A stretch of 32,738 bases of DNA from Lachnospiraceae bacterium (lineage in GTDB: Bacteria; Bacillota; Clostridia; Lachnospirales; Lachnospiraceae): contig CABJBM010000043.1 of assembly GCA_902363835.1 (NCBI GenBank), positions 1 to 32,738 on the forward strand, written 5' to 3'. This document shows, piece after piece, positions 16,439-24,331 of this stretch; the stretch's first letter is position 1; each line of letters starts with the position of its first letter. The notes under the pieces were generated by a model that had not been told where the DNA came from, ran no database searches, and saw only the letters and a list, made by a program, of their open reading frames with translations. The translations under genes were made by a program, and so were the position numbers.

Positions 16439-16470
16439 GCCAGGCATTTCCAGGTAGGGAAATGTCTGGC
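16439..16470 (-). terminator. Probable terminator after oleate hydratase gene
   Basis: A 13-bp stem with one G-U pair (16439-16451 with 16458-16470) lies 25 bp past the gene. The T-run that follows on the minus strand is short (CTCTTTA), so termination efficiency is uncertain. Confidence 0.5.
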
Positions 16471-16494
16471 CCAAGAAGACACTTTTATCTATTC

Positions 16495-18222
16495 TTAGCG
16501 GTATGAGGTCTGCACTGCCTTCATTAAAACCTTAGGATCCTTCACGTAAGGAGTAACCGGGCAAATCTTTTTATCTACACCCATGAGAGTGTAAACAGCG
16601 ATCCTGGCGGCCCGGACTGAATATTCTTCCGTAAATACCATGTCTTCCGGAATCTCTACAAACTGGCTTACCATGGCGAAGTTGGTAGAGCCGGCCGGAA
16701 CCACTTTTGGCCGGTCAGTCATTTTACGAGGCTGGAACTGGGCATCCACATAAGGCATCATGCATGGAATGACATTGACCACATCTGCCAGAATCTCGTC
16801 CTTACGGTCTTCCATGTGAAGATGATGGAGAAGCTCGATCAGCATTTCTTCTCCGGTACAATCCTTCATTGGCTTCTTTATAAAATCTCCTTCACGGTCC
16901 GTATAAAGCCCGTATCCCCAGAAAATTGTCTGGTCCATGGGCTGATTGATGAAATGAGGCTGGGCAGCCACAACAATGCTCATCAGCCAGTTAGAATCCT
17001 TAAAGGTCATAAGGGCACCGCTTCCGGGTACATTGCCTGAGTAATTCTCAATCATCTTAAGCAGCTTGTTTCCCCGGCTTGTTACGGTAAAGCTTTCCCA
17101 GTTGGTTTCATGAACATCCCCAAAGAATGGATAAGGATTTCCAAGGCCCTCCTTCTTTGCGGACACCTTGCTCCACAATTCTCCGGATATTGGCCTTAAA
17201 ACAGGTTCCGGTGCCGGAGTGTGCAGATCTCCAAGGGTTGCGCTGTCAGTCATGCAGGCATTGGTCATAATGCAGATATCCCCATCCTGAAGCTCAATAA
17301 TTCTTTCGATTCCATTATCCTTTAAGTGAAGCACCTTTGCGGTGATGCCATCTCCTTCGGCAAAATCAATGTCAGTGACCGTGCAGTTTTCCGCAAAGAT
17401 CACTCCCTGCTTCCTTAAATAGAGTTCCAAAGGACGGATGACGCTGTCATACTGATTTAAAGGAGTTCTTGTTACTCCTGCCAAAGTCTCAATCCTTGAG
17501 AATTCCAGGATCATCCGGCGCATGTAACGGCGGAATTCAAAAAGGCTGCTCCATTTCTGGAATGCAAAGGTAGTCTGCCACATGTACCAGAAATTCGTGG
17601 TAAAGAAATGAGGCATATCCGCAAACCATTCTTCAATGGTCATATCATCCAGTTTTTCTTCTGGCGTGTTCATAAGCTTTAACAGGGCCATCCGCTCTTC
17701 CTGGGTAAATCCCATGCTCCTCACATCAAGGATGGTTCCATTCTTGTCCACAAGCCTGGCTTTCGCATGGGTCGGGTGGGCATGATCAAAGTTTAAGATC
17801 TCATCGGTCACATTTCTGGCCGGGTTATTTAAAGACGGGATGGATCGGAACAGTTCCCAGAAGTTTTCATATGTTTCTTCATTTAACATACGCCCGCCCC
17901 GGCATACAAATCCTTTTTCCGGAGTTCCGATGCCGTCGTTGCTTCCTCCCAGGATATGCATTCCTTCAAAAATTGTGATCTGATTTCCCGGCATATTGCA
18001 GTCGCGTATGAGATAGGCTGCACCAGCCATGCTTCCAAGGCCACCGCCTACAAAATATGCATTTCCCGAGACCTTACCGCTTTTCTCTGGTCCCATGGTT
18101 TCTTCTTTCTTTAAATCCATCTGCTTTTTTGAATGATCATAGGCCTTTTTTGCGGCCATCCCTGCCGCAGTCGCCGCAGCTCCCCATGCAAGCACTTTTC
18201 CGAAATTATTTTTTCCTCTCAT
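16495..18222 (-). CDS. ohyA: Oleate hydratase (MCRA family), FAD-dependent
   Basis: A 575-residue flavoenzyme that adds water to the cis-9 double bond of oleate, giving 10-hydroxystearate, a fatty-acid detoxification reaction. The FAD fold shows VGGGLGS at 58-64 with the ribose-binding Glu near 86. The catalytic-Glu segment is GGRMLNEETYENFW (about 109-122), and FQKWSSLFEFRRYM (about 221-234) carries the conserved active-site Tyr. Both look like the Elizabethkingia-type enzyme. Unlike many hydratases it starts with a hydrophobic Ala-rich stretch (about 9-24) followed by a charged linker. ATG at 18222 is preferred over TTG at 18228 because GGAG lies eight bases before it. A TetR gene is nearby. 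Confidence 0.92.
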   Translation of the reverse strand: MRGKNNFGKVLAWGAAATAAGMAAKKAYDHSKKQMDLKKEETMGPEKSGKVSGNAYFVGGGLGSMAGAAYLIRDCNMPGNQITIFEGMHILGGSNDGIGTPEKGFVCRGGRMLNEETYENFWELFRSIPSLNNPARNVTDEILNFDHAHPTHAKARLVDKNGTILDVRSMGFTQEERMALLKLMNTPEEKLDDMTIEEWFADMPHFFTTNFWYMWQTTFAFQKWSSLFEFRRYMRRMILEFSRIETLAGVTRTPLNQYDSVIRPLELYLRKQGVIFAENCTVTDIDFAEGDGITAKVLHLKDNGIERIIELQDGDICIMTNACMTDSATLGDLHTPAPEPVLRPISGELWSKVSAKKEGLGNPYPFFGDVHETNWESFTVTSRGNKLLKMIENYSGNVPGSGALMTFKDSNWLMSIVVAAQPHFINQPMDQTIFWGYGLYTDREGDFIKKPMKDCTGEEMLIELLHHLHMEDRKDEILADVVNVIPCMMPYVDAQFQPRKMTDRPKVVPAGSTNFAMVSQFVEIPEDMVFTEEYSVRAARIAVYTLMGVDKKICPVTPYVKDPKVLMKAVQTSYR

Positions 18223-18260
18223 ATGCAACGCTCCATTCTATGAATTGTGATAACTGATTT

Positions 18261-18285
18261 GTTTGATACGCTTATATTATCATAC
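18261..18285. promoter_or_regulatory. Dyad overlapping the oleate hydratase promoter (possible TetR operator)
   Basis: A 25-bp interrupted palindrome with half-sites GTTTGATA and TATCATAC, matching at 7 of 8 positions. It covers the best -10 candidate on the minus strand (TAATAT, with GTGACG 17 bp upstream). Size and placement fit a TetR-family operator; which repressor binds is not shown. Confidence 0.4.
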
Positions 18286-18333
18286 TTCATTTTATCCGTC
18301 ACCATACATGGTTTTTCAGTTGTATAAAAAAAC

Positions 18334-18353
18334 GACATCAGGTGAATGATGTC
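18334..18353 (-). terminator. Terminator-like hairpin downstream of tetR on the minus strand
   Basis: GACATCA pairs with TGATGTC around a 6-nt loop, followed on the minus strand by GTTTTTTTA. It would end minus-strand transcripts that pass tetR and run antisense through the small gene at 18441-18674. Confidence 0.55.
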
Positions 18354-18440
18354 GGAAAACCAGACAATTTTTCGTTTTTGTCTATGGGCTTTTTTCTTAT
18401 CTTCTCTTAAAATTAATATAGTTAAAAAGGAGGACTTTTT

Positions 18441-18674
18441 ATGTCAACCGCCATACACAAACACATCCGGGAGTCCGTCCTGAAAACGGCGCTTCTTCAT
18501 CAGTTAAGGAACGGACAGAAATCACCGGAACGGACAGCCAGAAACTTGGAAGAGCTGCTGCAAAAGTTCAGCCCAATATCCGCAGAGCTCTTTTCCTATT
18601 CTGATCTGGTTGCTCTTATTAAAAGCTGTTCCTGGGAAGAATGCCTTGATATCATTATGCAAAAACTATCTTAA
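18441..18674 (+). CDS. Small protein of unknown function
   Basis: A 77-residue basic-to-neutral, predicted all-helical soluble protein with no recognised motif. An AAGGAGG site at 18428-18434, about six bases before the ATG, marks it as a real gene. A TATAGT box (18417-18422) lies just upstream but without a good -35. Its end overlaps the tail of tetR by four bases in opposite orientation. It could be a regulatory or structural small protein; nothing in the sequence decides. Confidence 0.65.
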   Translation: MSTAIHKHIRESVLKTALLHQLRNGQKSPERTARNLEELLQKFSPISAELFSYSDLVALIKSCSWEECLDIIMQKLS

Positions 18675-19234
18675 AGCTCTGCCTGGCTCCGGAGATAAGC
18701 AACCCGCTCCGCAGCCCTGGCAAGGCTTTTTAAACGTTCCGCCACCAGCCGGGGATCCATCTTCATTCCCTTTTCCGCCCAGTCAACAATGATTCCGCAG
18801 AGGCCGTATGCAAAAAATTCCGCGTCAAAATCCCTTTCTTCTTTGGTCAGCTTCTTATTTTCGTCCAGCTTTATAATCGCTTCGGAAAACAGGGCCTTTG
18901 CCATTTCAAACAAATAGCTTTCAAAGGTATGCTCCTGTTCCTTTATGGTATTAGCATAAAAGGCTTTCTCTTCCTTCATATTCTGAAGCAGTTCATAAAT
19001 CTTCTGGTCCCAGTTTTCCAAGGTAATGTCATCTGCTATTTTAGCAAAATTCTCATTGTAATAGATCCAGCTTAAAAGTTCATATTTGTCCTGAAAATGA
19101 TAATAAAAGGTCTGCCGGTTCAGCCCCCATACGGAAGTAATATTGGATATGGATATCTTATCAAAGGGTTTTTCTCTGCATACCTGTTTTAAGGCTTCCG
19201 CTATTGCGCGTTTTGTGATCAGCGAATCCGACAT
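18671..19234 (-). CDS. TetR family transcriptional regulator
   Basis: A 187-residue repressor-type protein. The N-terminal helix-turn-helix spans about 10-55, with ISISNITSVWGLNRQTFYYHFQ at about 27-48, where YYHF is the family hallmark. The C-terminal helical ligand domain follows and resembles the DhaS-like branch. AGGAGG five bases before the ATG sets the start. It begins 15 bp after rsmA, so it is read from the upstream operon. The oleate hydratase promoter with a dyad lies 400 bp further on, which makes the hydratase a candidate target (inference). Confidence 0.85.
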   Translation of the reverse strand: MSDSLITKRAIAEALKQVCREKPFDKISISNITSVWGLNRQTFYYHFQDKYELLSWIYYNENFAKIADDITLENWDQKIYELLQNMKEEKAFYANTIKEQEHTFESYLFEMAKALFSEAIIKLDENKKLTKEERDFDAEFFAYGLCGIIVDWAEKGMKMDPRLVAERLKSLARAAERVAYLRSQAEL

Positions 19235-19249
19235 AGGGCCTCCTCACCT

Positions 19250-20119
19250 TCAAACTTTCATTCCTGTAAAATAGTTGCTGAGAGAAGCGAACTGCTCCAA
19301 AGTCAATGCCTCTCCCCGCACTGACGGCCCAAGGCCAAGGCTTTCCACTGCCTGGGCGATCTGGTCCTTTGTAAAGGGGATTTCCGGGGAATTATTCAAG
19401 CCGTTTTGAAGAGTCTTTCTCCTCTGGTTAAAGGAAGCCCGGATCAGCCGGAACATAAGCCCTGCATCCTCTACTTTTACAATCGGCTCCTTGTGCCGGG
19501 TGAGGCGGATCACCGCAGACCCTACGTTAGGGCGGGGCATAAAGCAATTGGGCGGAACGTTTGCCACAATATAGGGCTCTGCATAGTACTGGACGGCAAG
19601 GGACAGAGCACCGTAATCCTTGGAACCAGGTCCTACCTGCATGCGGTCCGCCACTTCCTTTTGAACCATGACCGTAATATTGTCAATCGGCACCTTGTTT
19701 TCAAAAAGGCCCATAATGATTGGAGTAGTGATGTAATACGGCAGGTTTGCCACTACCTTAATGGGGCGTCCGCCATTATACTGCTCTGTTAACTGATTGA
19801 TATCAACCTTAAGGATATCATCATGGATCACGGTTACATTTTCATAGTCACCCAGGGTCTCTTTGAGAATGGGAATTAGGTTGGAATCAATTTCCACCGC
19901 TACCACGTGTCTGGCGTTTTCAGCCAGGTACTGGGTCATGGTACCGATTCCCGGCCCGATTTCCAGAACGCAGTCTTCCTTTGTTACGCCTGCTGCTGCT
20001 ATGATTTTATCCAATACATGAGTATCTATTAAAAAATTCTGTCCGAACTTCTTCTGGAATGCGAATTCATATTTCTGAATGATTTCTATGGTTTTTTGGG
20101 GACTTCCCAGTTTCGCCAT
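19250..20119 (-). CDS. rsmA: 16S rRNA (adenine(1518)-N6/adenine(1519)-N6)-dimethyltransferase
   Basis: A 289-residue KsgA/RsmA methyltransferase that dimethylates the two adenines in helix 45 of 16S rRNA during 30S maturation. FGQNFLID is at about 24-31, the SAM-binding motif LEIGPGIGTMTQYL at about 52-65, and the catalytic NLPYYITTPI at about 123-132. Length is normal for the family. GGAGG six bases before the ATG sets the start. It follows tatD by 19 bp, a conserved pairing in Firmicutes. Confidence 0.96.
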   Translation of the reverse strand: MAKLGSPQKTIEIIQKYEFAFQKKFGQNFLIDTHVLDKIIAAAGVTKEDCVLEIGPGIGTMTQYLAENARHVVAVEIDSNLIPILKETLGDYENVTVIHDDILKVDINQLTEQYNGGRPIKVVANLPYYITTPIIMGLFENKVPIDNITVMVQKEVADRMQVGPGSKDYGALSLAVQYYAEPYIVANVPPNCFMPRPNVGSAVIRLTRHKEPIVKVEDAGLMFRLIRASFNQRRKTLQNGLNNSPEIPFTKDQIAQAVESLGLGPSVRGEALTLEQFASLSNYFTGMKV

Positions 20120-20138
20120 GCCTGTCCTCCGTTTTCTT

Positions 20139-20915
20139 TTATAACTGTTCCTTTAACCTGTATAGCCTTTTGGCATTCTGATTGGTGATTTCAATGACCC
20201 TTTCTTCGGGAATTCCCTTGATGGCGCTGATTTCCTCCACCACATAGGGAAGATATAAGGATGAATTGCGCTTTCCCCTGTTAGGAGCAGGAGCCAGATA
20301 CGGGCAGTCTGTTTCCAGAACCAGCTGTTCCATTGGCATGTATTCCACCACTTCTTTCAGCTTCCTGGCGTTCTTAAAGGTGAGGACGCCTCCGATCCCA
20401 AGATAATACCCCATATTCAAGTATTCCCTTGCAATCTCCTTTCCATAGGAAAAACAGTGGATCACTCCTCCAATATCTTTTCCCCCTTCTGCCTTCATAA
20501 TATCCAGGGTATCCTTTGCCGCATCCCTGCTGTGGATGACAACGGGAAGCTTTACTTCCTTTGCCAGGCCAAGCTGGCGGATAAACCACTTTTTCTGGGT
20601 TTCATGGTCCGGCTCATCCCAGTAATAATCAAGGCCTATTTCGCCGATTGCCACAATCTTTTTATGGACAGACTGTTCCTTCAGCCAGTCCAGGTCTTCG
20701 TCCTTTAACTCCCCGGTTTCATTGGGATGAACACCAATGGCTCCATATATATATGGATATTTCTCTGCCAGCTTAAGGGTCTGTCCGGAGGTCTTCATGC
20801 TGGCTCCTATATTGGTAACAGCCTCAATTCCATGAGACAAAAGACTTGCCAGCAGTTCCTCCCTGTCTTCATCAAATGCCTCATCGTCATAATGGGCGTG
20901 TGTATCAAAAATCAT
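20139..20915 (-). CDS. tatD: TatD family metal-dependent DNase/hydrolase
   Basis: A 258-residue TIM-barrel hydrolase of the TatD/YcfH family, with 3'-5' exonuclease activity in studied members. Metal-binding HAHYDD is near the N-terminus (about 5-10), GEIGLDYY at about 90-97, PVVIHSRDA at about 122-130, HCFSY at about 151-155 and ETDCPYL at about 200-206. The frame opens 36 bp earlier, but AAAGGAGA (20921-20928) fixes the ATG at 20915. It sits between the TraX-like gene and rsmA. Confidence 0.94.
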   Translation of the reverse strand: MIFDTHAHYDDEAFDEDREELLASLLSHGIEAVTNIGASMKTSGQTLKLAEKYPYIYGAIGVHPNETGELKDEDLDWLKEQSVHKKIVAIGEIGLDYYWDEPDHETQKKWFIRQLGLAKEVKLPVVIHSRDAAKDTLDIMKAEGGKDIGGVIHCFSYGKEIAREYLNMGYYLGIGGVLTFKNARKLKEVVEYMPMEQLVLETDCPYLAPAPNRGKRNSSLYLPYVVEEISAIKGIPEERVIEITNQNAKRLYRLKEQL

Positions 20916-20964
20916 AGAAATCTCCTTTAAAAAGCGGCCCCTTCCAGTCATAAGGATGCCATTC

Positions 20965-21720
20965 TCACTTTATGATGACCAAACGCAGGATATAGAGCAA
21001 TATTAAGTGAACAGGATAAAACCAGTAAAAAAAGTGTTTTAAATTCCTTTTTCCTCTGGCCCCATTGTACATGTTAATAGGGATAAAAGCCAGGATAGCG
21101 GCCCCAAAGCAGCCAAGGCTTTCAACGGCAGCCAGGATTCCGGCAAATATGGTCTGCATTTTTTTATTTTTATAAAAAACGTAAAAAAGCAGGATCATGG
21201 CAATCCCTATGACATTATAATCACAGTTCAAAAGAAGAGCCGCACCGCATCCGGCCAAAAACACCAGGGTACTCCTGATAGGGTCCCCTAAAACCTTTTC
21301 ATACCAGTAAAGAACGCAAAGGCCGATGAACAGGGTAACATATACATTCTGATATCCTGGATAAAACCATTTGCCAAAGAGAGCCAGGTCAAAGGGGATC
21401 TCAGAAATAAGAGCGAACAGAAAAAGCCTTGCCCCATATTTTTTAATATTCCTGGTATGGAAAAAGCCTTCCACAAGAAGGAAACAGAAAATGGGAAATG
21501 CAACCCTTCCAATGGTGCGGAGCACCAGGTCAATCATGCTCCACATGCTTTCTCCCTGCAGCCCGAAAATCTCATAGGCCGGATTGGCCTGCTGATATTT
21601 TATAATGCCATTTTCAATCATAGCCACACCGATGTGGTCTATGAGCATGGTAACAATGGCAATCATCTTTAAGGTATTTCCTGTTATTCCTTTTGTACGG
21701 GCGCTCGTTGACTCCTCCAT
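20965..21720 (-). CDS. TraX family membrane protein
   Basis: A 251-residue protein with about seven or eight hydrophobic segments, starting near residue 16 with LKMIAIVTMLIDHIGVAM. The ending FYWFYPVHLILLYIL is a hallmark of the TraX/acyltransferase-like family. TraX of F plasmid acetylates pilin; chromosomal versions in clostridia have no proven substrate and may modify envelope polymers. The gene has a strong AGGAGGAGG site before the ATG. It is the first gene of the tatD-rsmA-tetR group and lies after the metG terminator. Confidence 0.82.
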   Translation of the reverse strand: MEESTSARTKGITGNTLKMIAIVTMLIDHIGVAMIENGIIKYQQANPAYEIFGLQGESMWSMIDLVLRTIGRVAFPIFCFLLVEGFFHTRNIKKYGARLFLFALISEIPFDLALFGKWFYPGYQNVYVTLFIGLCVLYWYEKVLGDPIRSTLVFLAGCGAALLLNCDYNVIGIAMILLFYVFYKNKKMQTIFAGILAAVESLGCFGAAILAFIPINMYNGARGKRNLKHFFYWFYPVHLILLYILRLVIIK

Positions 21721-21756
21721 GGAATCCTCCTCCTAAAAACCACAAGACCGGATCAA

Positions 21757-21792
21757 GTCAAATACCCCGTAGCTTTCTACGGGGTATTTGAC
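21757..21792 (-). terminator. Hairpin after metG
   Basis: A perfect 16-bp stem (21757-21772 with 21777-21792) with a 4-nt loop lies 36 bp past the metG stop. The strand tail is only ATTTGACTTG, so it may also act as a partial terminator that lets transcription continue into the TraX-like gene. Confidence 0.6.
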
Positions 21793-21828
21793 CATTCTCT
21801 TTCAAGTGTCCCCTGATATTCCCTTTTA

Positions 21829-23808
21829 TCAGCAGATTTCCGCTCCTGCAGGCATGGGTTTCTCCGGAACCATAAGGGATAGATTGCCTTGTGAATCCTC
21901 TGCACAGAGAAGCATTCCTTCAGACATAACTCCAGCCAGTTTTGCTGGTTTTAAGTTTACCACAACCATCACCTTTTTGCCAACCATTTCTTCCGGTGAG
22001 TAGTGGGCTTTGATTCCGCTGACAATCTGTTTTACCTGGCTTCCGATCTTTACCTGGGAGCAGAGAAGCTTCTTGGATTTAGGGACAGCTTCACAGGCGA
22101 TGATCTCACCTACCTGGAACTGCAGCCTGGCAAAATCCTCGTATTCGATCTCAGCCTTTGCTTCAATATCAATCACTGCAGGGCCTTCTTCTTTGGCAGG
22201 CTCCTGGGTTTCTTCTGCCTTTGGCGGATACAGGGCTTCCACCTTCTCCATAACTTCCTTCATGTCCATGCGGGCAAACAGGATTTCCGGCTTGTCGGTC
22301 ACCTTGTTTCCGGATGGATAGAGGCCAAATTCATTCATCTGGGACAGCTCTCTTTTTGAAGTGTTAAGCTGGGCAAGAATCTTTTGGGAAGTATCCGGCA
22401 TAAAGGAATCAAGAAGGGAAGCTCCAATTGCAATGGCTTCCGTCAGATTATAAAGGACAGTTTCCAGCCGCTCCTTTGATGCTTCATCCTTGGCAAGAGT
22501 CCATGGAGTTGTTTCATCAATATATTTGTTGCTTCTTCTGAAAATATTGAATATGGATGTCATGGCATCCGCAACACGGAGCTTCTCCATCTTTTCCTGA
22601 ACCTTTTTCACTTCTTCCAGCACCACCGCCTTTAAATCCTCATCAACGGCTTCCGCTGCCTTTCCGTTATTTACAATGCCCTCAAAGTATTTGTTAGACA
22701 TGGAAATGGTTCGGTTCACCAGATTGCCAAGAATATTGGCAAGATCAGAATTCATGCGCTCCACCATAAGCTCCCAGGAAATGACCCCGTCATTGTCAAA
22801 GGGCATTTCGTGAAGCACAAAATAGCGGACTGCATCCACACCAAAGAAATCCACCAGGGTATCCGCATAGAGGACATTTCCCTTGGACTTGCTCATTTTG
22901 CCGTCTCCCTGCAAAAGCCATGGATGACCGAATACCTGCTTTGGCAGAGGAACATCAAGGGCCATAAGGAAAATCGGCCAGTAAATGGTATGGAAGCGGA
23001 TGATGTCCTTTCCAATGAGGTGAAGGTCTGCCGGCCAGAGTTTTTCAAACTGTTCACTGCTTTTTCCGTCACAGTCGTATCCGATTCCGGTAATATAGTT
23101 GGTCAGGGCGTCAAGCCAGACATAGGTGACATGCTTTGGGTCAAAGGATACCGGAATTCCCCACTTAAACGTAGTCCTGGACACGCAAAGGTCCTGAAGC
23201 CCGGGAAGGAGGAAATTGTTCATCATCTCATTTTTTCTGGACACAGGCTGAATGAAATCCGGGTTCTCATTGATGTGCTTTATTAAACGGTCTGCATATT
23301 TGCTCATGCGGAAGAAATATGCCTCTTCTTTTGCAGGCTTCACTTCCCGTCCGCAGTCCGGGCATTTGCCGTCTGCCAGCTGGGATTCTGTGAAAAAGGA
23401 CTCACAGGGAGTACAGTACAAGCCTTCGTAATATCCTTTATAAATGTCATCCTGCTCATAAAGCTTTTTAAAAATCTTCTGAACCTGTTCCTCGTGGTCT
23501 TTGTCTGTGGTGCGGATGAATTTATCGTAAGAGGTATTCATCAGATCCCAGATCTTCATAATTTCTCCGGCCGCCTTATCTACAAATTCCTTGGGGGTGA
23601 TTCCTGCTGCCTCTGCTTTTTCCTCAATCTTCTGTCCATGCTCATCGGTTCCTGTCTGAAAAAACACGTCATAACCTTCCGCCCTTTTATAGCGGGCAAT
23701 GGCATCCGCTAAAACCGCCTCATAGGTGTTGCCGATATGGGGTTTTCCTGATGCATAGGCAATGGCTGTGGTGATATAGTATGGTTTTTTGTTAGAATCT
23801 TTACACAT
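21829..23808 (-). CDS. metG: Methionine--tRNA ligase
   Basis: A 659-residue class I aminoacyl-tRNA synthetase. The HIGH-type motif is PHIGN near 19-23 and KMSKS is at about 297-301. The zinc knuckle has C-x2-C (CTPCES, about 127-132) and C-x2-C (CPDC, about 144-147). The C-terminal EMAP/Trbp111 tRNA-binding domain is present from about 552 (FARLQFQVGEI to the end). The open frame continues upstream, but that part is the T-box leader. AGGAGG eight bases before the ATG at 23808 sets the start. Confidence 0.96.
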   Translation of the reverse strand: MCKDSNKKPYYITTAIAYASGKPHIGNTYEAVLADAIARYKRAEGYDVFFQTGTDEHGQKIEEKAEAAGITPKEFVDKAAGEIMKIWDLMNTSYDKFIRTTDKDHEEQVQKIFKKLYEQDDIYKGYYEGLYCTPCESFFTESQLADGKCPDCGREVKPAKEEAYFFRMSKYADRLIKHINENPDFIQPVSRKNEMMNNFLLPGLQDLCVSRTTFKWGIPVSFDPKHVTYVWLDALTNYITGIGYDCDGKSSEQFEKLWPADLHLIGKDIIRFHTIYWPIFLMALDVPLPKQVFGHPWLLQGDGKMSKSKGNVLYADTLVDFFGVDAVRYFVLHEMPFDNDGVISWELMVERMNSDLANILGNLVNRTISMSNKYFEGIVNNGKAAEAVDEDLKAVVLEEVKKVQEKMEKLRVADAMTSIFNIFRRSNKYIDETTPWTLAKDEASKERLETVLYNLTEAIAIGASLLDSFMPDTSQKILAQLNTSKRELSQMNEFGLYPSGNKVTDKPEILFARMDMKEVMEKVEALYPPKAEETQEPAKEEGPAVIDIEAKAEIEYEDFARLQFQVGEIIACEAVPKSKKLLCSQVKIGSQVKQIVSGIKAHYSPEEMVGKKVMVVVNLKPAKLAGVMSEGMLLCAEDSQGNLSLMVPEKPMPAGAEIC

Positions 23809-23870
23809 TCTGGTTTCCTCCTGATTATAAAATGGGATGCAGCAAAAGGCTTTTTCCCCTTCCTGCAAAG

Positions 23871-23915
23871 AAAAAACCCGCCTTAAAATATCCTTTCGGA
23901 AATTTAAAGACGGGG
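23871..23915 (-). terminator. Regulated terminator of the metG T-box
   Basis: About 11 of 12 pairs form between CCCGTCTTTAAA and TTTTAAGGCGGG, followed by six T on the minus strand. It is exclusive with the T-box antiterminator. Confidence 0.85.
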
Positions 23916-24207
23916 AACTGTCCCGTGTTACCACTTTAATTTATCCGTACCTTACAGTACGGACCTTACCGGCTGCGTTGGCTTCCTAAAATCCACAGGA
24001 TTTTATGGTTACTTGATAACAGTCTGACACGATAACGGGTGTAACCGTCGAAATTTAAAGGCACAGCTCTGCCAATTCAATTCCGCTGCTCCAAGGCCAT
24101 GTTGGGAAATACGCTCAAGCTTCCTTTTCAGCTTCCGGAAGTCTCTGCACATGAGGTGGATTTCTTACTCTTCTTTTCTCAGCATTCTCATATAAATAGA
24201 TTGTCGG
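23871..24207 (-). promoter_or_regulatory. T-box riboswitch (tRNA-Met sensing) of metG
   Basis: A minus-strand leader of about 340 nt. Stem I carries the AGAGA and GCTGAAAAGG elements typical of its distal loop (about 24120-24149). A specifier ATG at 24098-24100 lies in the context AAC-ATG-GCC, matching methionine. The T-box core TGGTAACACGGG is at 23922-23933, and its UGGU would pair with the acceptor end of uncharged tRNA. The terminator stem (about 23877-23915) with TTTTTT (23871-23876) follows. Uncharged tRNA-Met would favour the antiterminator and metG expression. Confidence 0.9.
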
Positions 24208-24214
24208 TATCCCT

Positions 24215-24243
24215 AGTGTAATGGTTTCAGTAAGGTTTGTCAA
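24215..24243 (-). promoter_or_regulatory. Promoter of the metG T-box leader
   Basis: Minus-strand TTGACA (24238-24243) and TACACT (24215-24220), spacer 17 bp, directly upstream of the T-box. Confidence 0.75.
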
Positions 24244-24331
24244 GCGGGTAAGTTTACACTTCAGGGCTTTTGTCATGACTTTTTTAATATCATCATATAA
24301 ATAATACTAGTGAATCACGGAGGAATCATAT

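Noticed and set aside
23809..23934. 42-residue N-terminal extension of MetG
   Set aside because: It runs through the T-box terminator, while a strong ribosome site serves the internal ATG at 23808.
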